Shown here: piece after piece, positions 63,959 to 64,000 of the stretch | How positions within the stretch are numbered: the stretch's first letter is position 1 | How the letters are laid out: each line of letters opens with the position of its first letter | Assembly: GCA_001898505.1 (NCBI GenBank) | Contig: MKTZ01000011.1 | Span: 477,285-541,284, forward strand | Length of the DNA stretch: 64,000 bases | Direction of reading: 5' to 3' | Source of the DNA: Sphingobacteriales bacterium 50-39 | GTDB lineage: Bacteria; Bacteroidota; Bacteroidia; Chitinophagales; Chitinophagaceae | Notes under the pieces: generated by a model | What the model was told of the DNA's origin: nothing | The model's database searches: none | What the model saw: the letters and a program-made list of their open reading frames with translations, nothing else | Position numbers and translations under genes: made by a program

Positions 63959-64000
63959 ATGCCTACCAGAAAGTTACCAAATCCTGACGATTTCCGGGGT
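63959..64000 (+). CDS. Possible gene start cut by window edge
   Basis: An ATG opens a frame reading MPTRKLPNPDDFRG up to the edge. Too short to identify. The 300 bases before it contain no ORF or clear signal. Confidence 0.25.
   Translation, partial: MPTRKLPNPDDFRG

Noticed and set aside
1..64000. CRISPR array
   Set aside because: No regularly spaced direct repeats of 20-40 bases with unique spacers were seen, and no cas genes.

Overview
The window looks like a chromosome segment from a member of the Bacteroidota, most likely a Chitinophagaceae-type soil or plant-associated bacterium. Four lines of evidence support this. SusC/SusD-type glycan uptake genes are present, with an amylase carrying a type IX secretion C-terminal domain. 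Many promoters carry the Bacteroidota -7 element TAnnTTTG, and Shine-Dalgarno sequences are mostly absent. A small bTHX ribosomal protein is encoded. DUF2339/DUF3999, DUF4286 and DUF3857 genes typical of the phylum occur. No genus can be named from the sequence alone.

Layout. 1-2.3 kb: a phenylacetyl-CoA epoxidase reductase (paaE, cut by the window edge), its probable TetR-type regulator with a palindromic operator, and a PfkB-family sugar kinase. 2.4-3.7 kb: asd (aspartate-semialdehyde dehydrogenase), preceded by what reads as a complete ribosome-mediated attenuator whose leader peptide is almost entirely Lys, Met, Thr and Ile. 3.7-8.3 kb: a DUF3857 exported protein, two tandemly duplicated lipoprotein esterases and a DUF2461 protein. 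8.3-11.1 kb: a NUMOD4/HNH endonuclease-like gene and ligA. 11.2-21.8 kb: an alpha-glucan utilisation locus made of a NUDIX-like regulator with three operator copies, susC, susD, two SusE/F-like binding lipoproteins and a GH13 amylase. 21.9-24.2 kb: two small lipoproteins, an HD protein and a HigA antitoxin with a shortened HigB-like partner. 24.3-27.9 kb: rplM-rpsI, rpsB-tsf and pyrH. 28.2-36.8 kb: a coiled-coil protein, pdxH, bTHX, HU, DUF4286, DUF3999/DUF2339, xth and LOG. 36.8-48.8 kb: an LVIVD lipoprotein, an outer membrane protein, metH split into two genes with an unusual leader, recR, an Ig-like lipoprotein and a UvrD-type helicase-nuclease. 49-53.5 kb: an NtrC-type regulator, a hybrid histidine kinase and a lone receiver. 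53.7-55.8 kb: DUF1275, TPR and VOC proteins.

From 56.0 to about 62.8 kb the sequence becomes visibly AT-rich. It begins inside a tRNA-Arg(CCU) gene whose antisense strand supplies the 3' end of a serine recombinase gene, and a tRNA-3'-end-like scar sits at 62.76 kb. I read this as a ~6.7 kb tRNA-integrated element carrying a recombinase, a tiny coupled ORF, a winged-helix protein, three exported proteins and an XRE-like regulator with palindromic operators. Just beyond it is a SUFU-domain protein of the polymorphic-toxin immunity class. The most interesting signals are the asd attenuator, the metH leader (a strong Shine-Dalgarno sequence locked in a hairpin plus a short ORF), the recombinase whose C-terminus depends on integration state, and a composite hairpin repeat.
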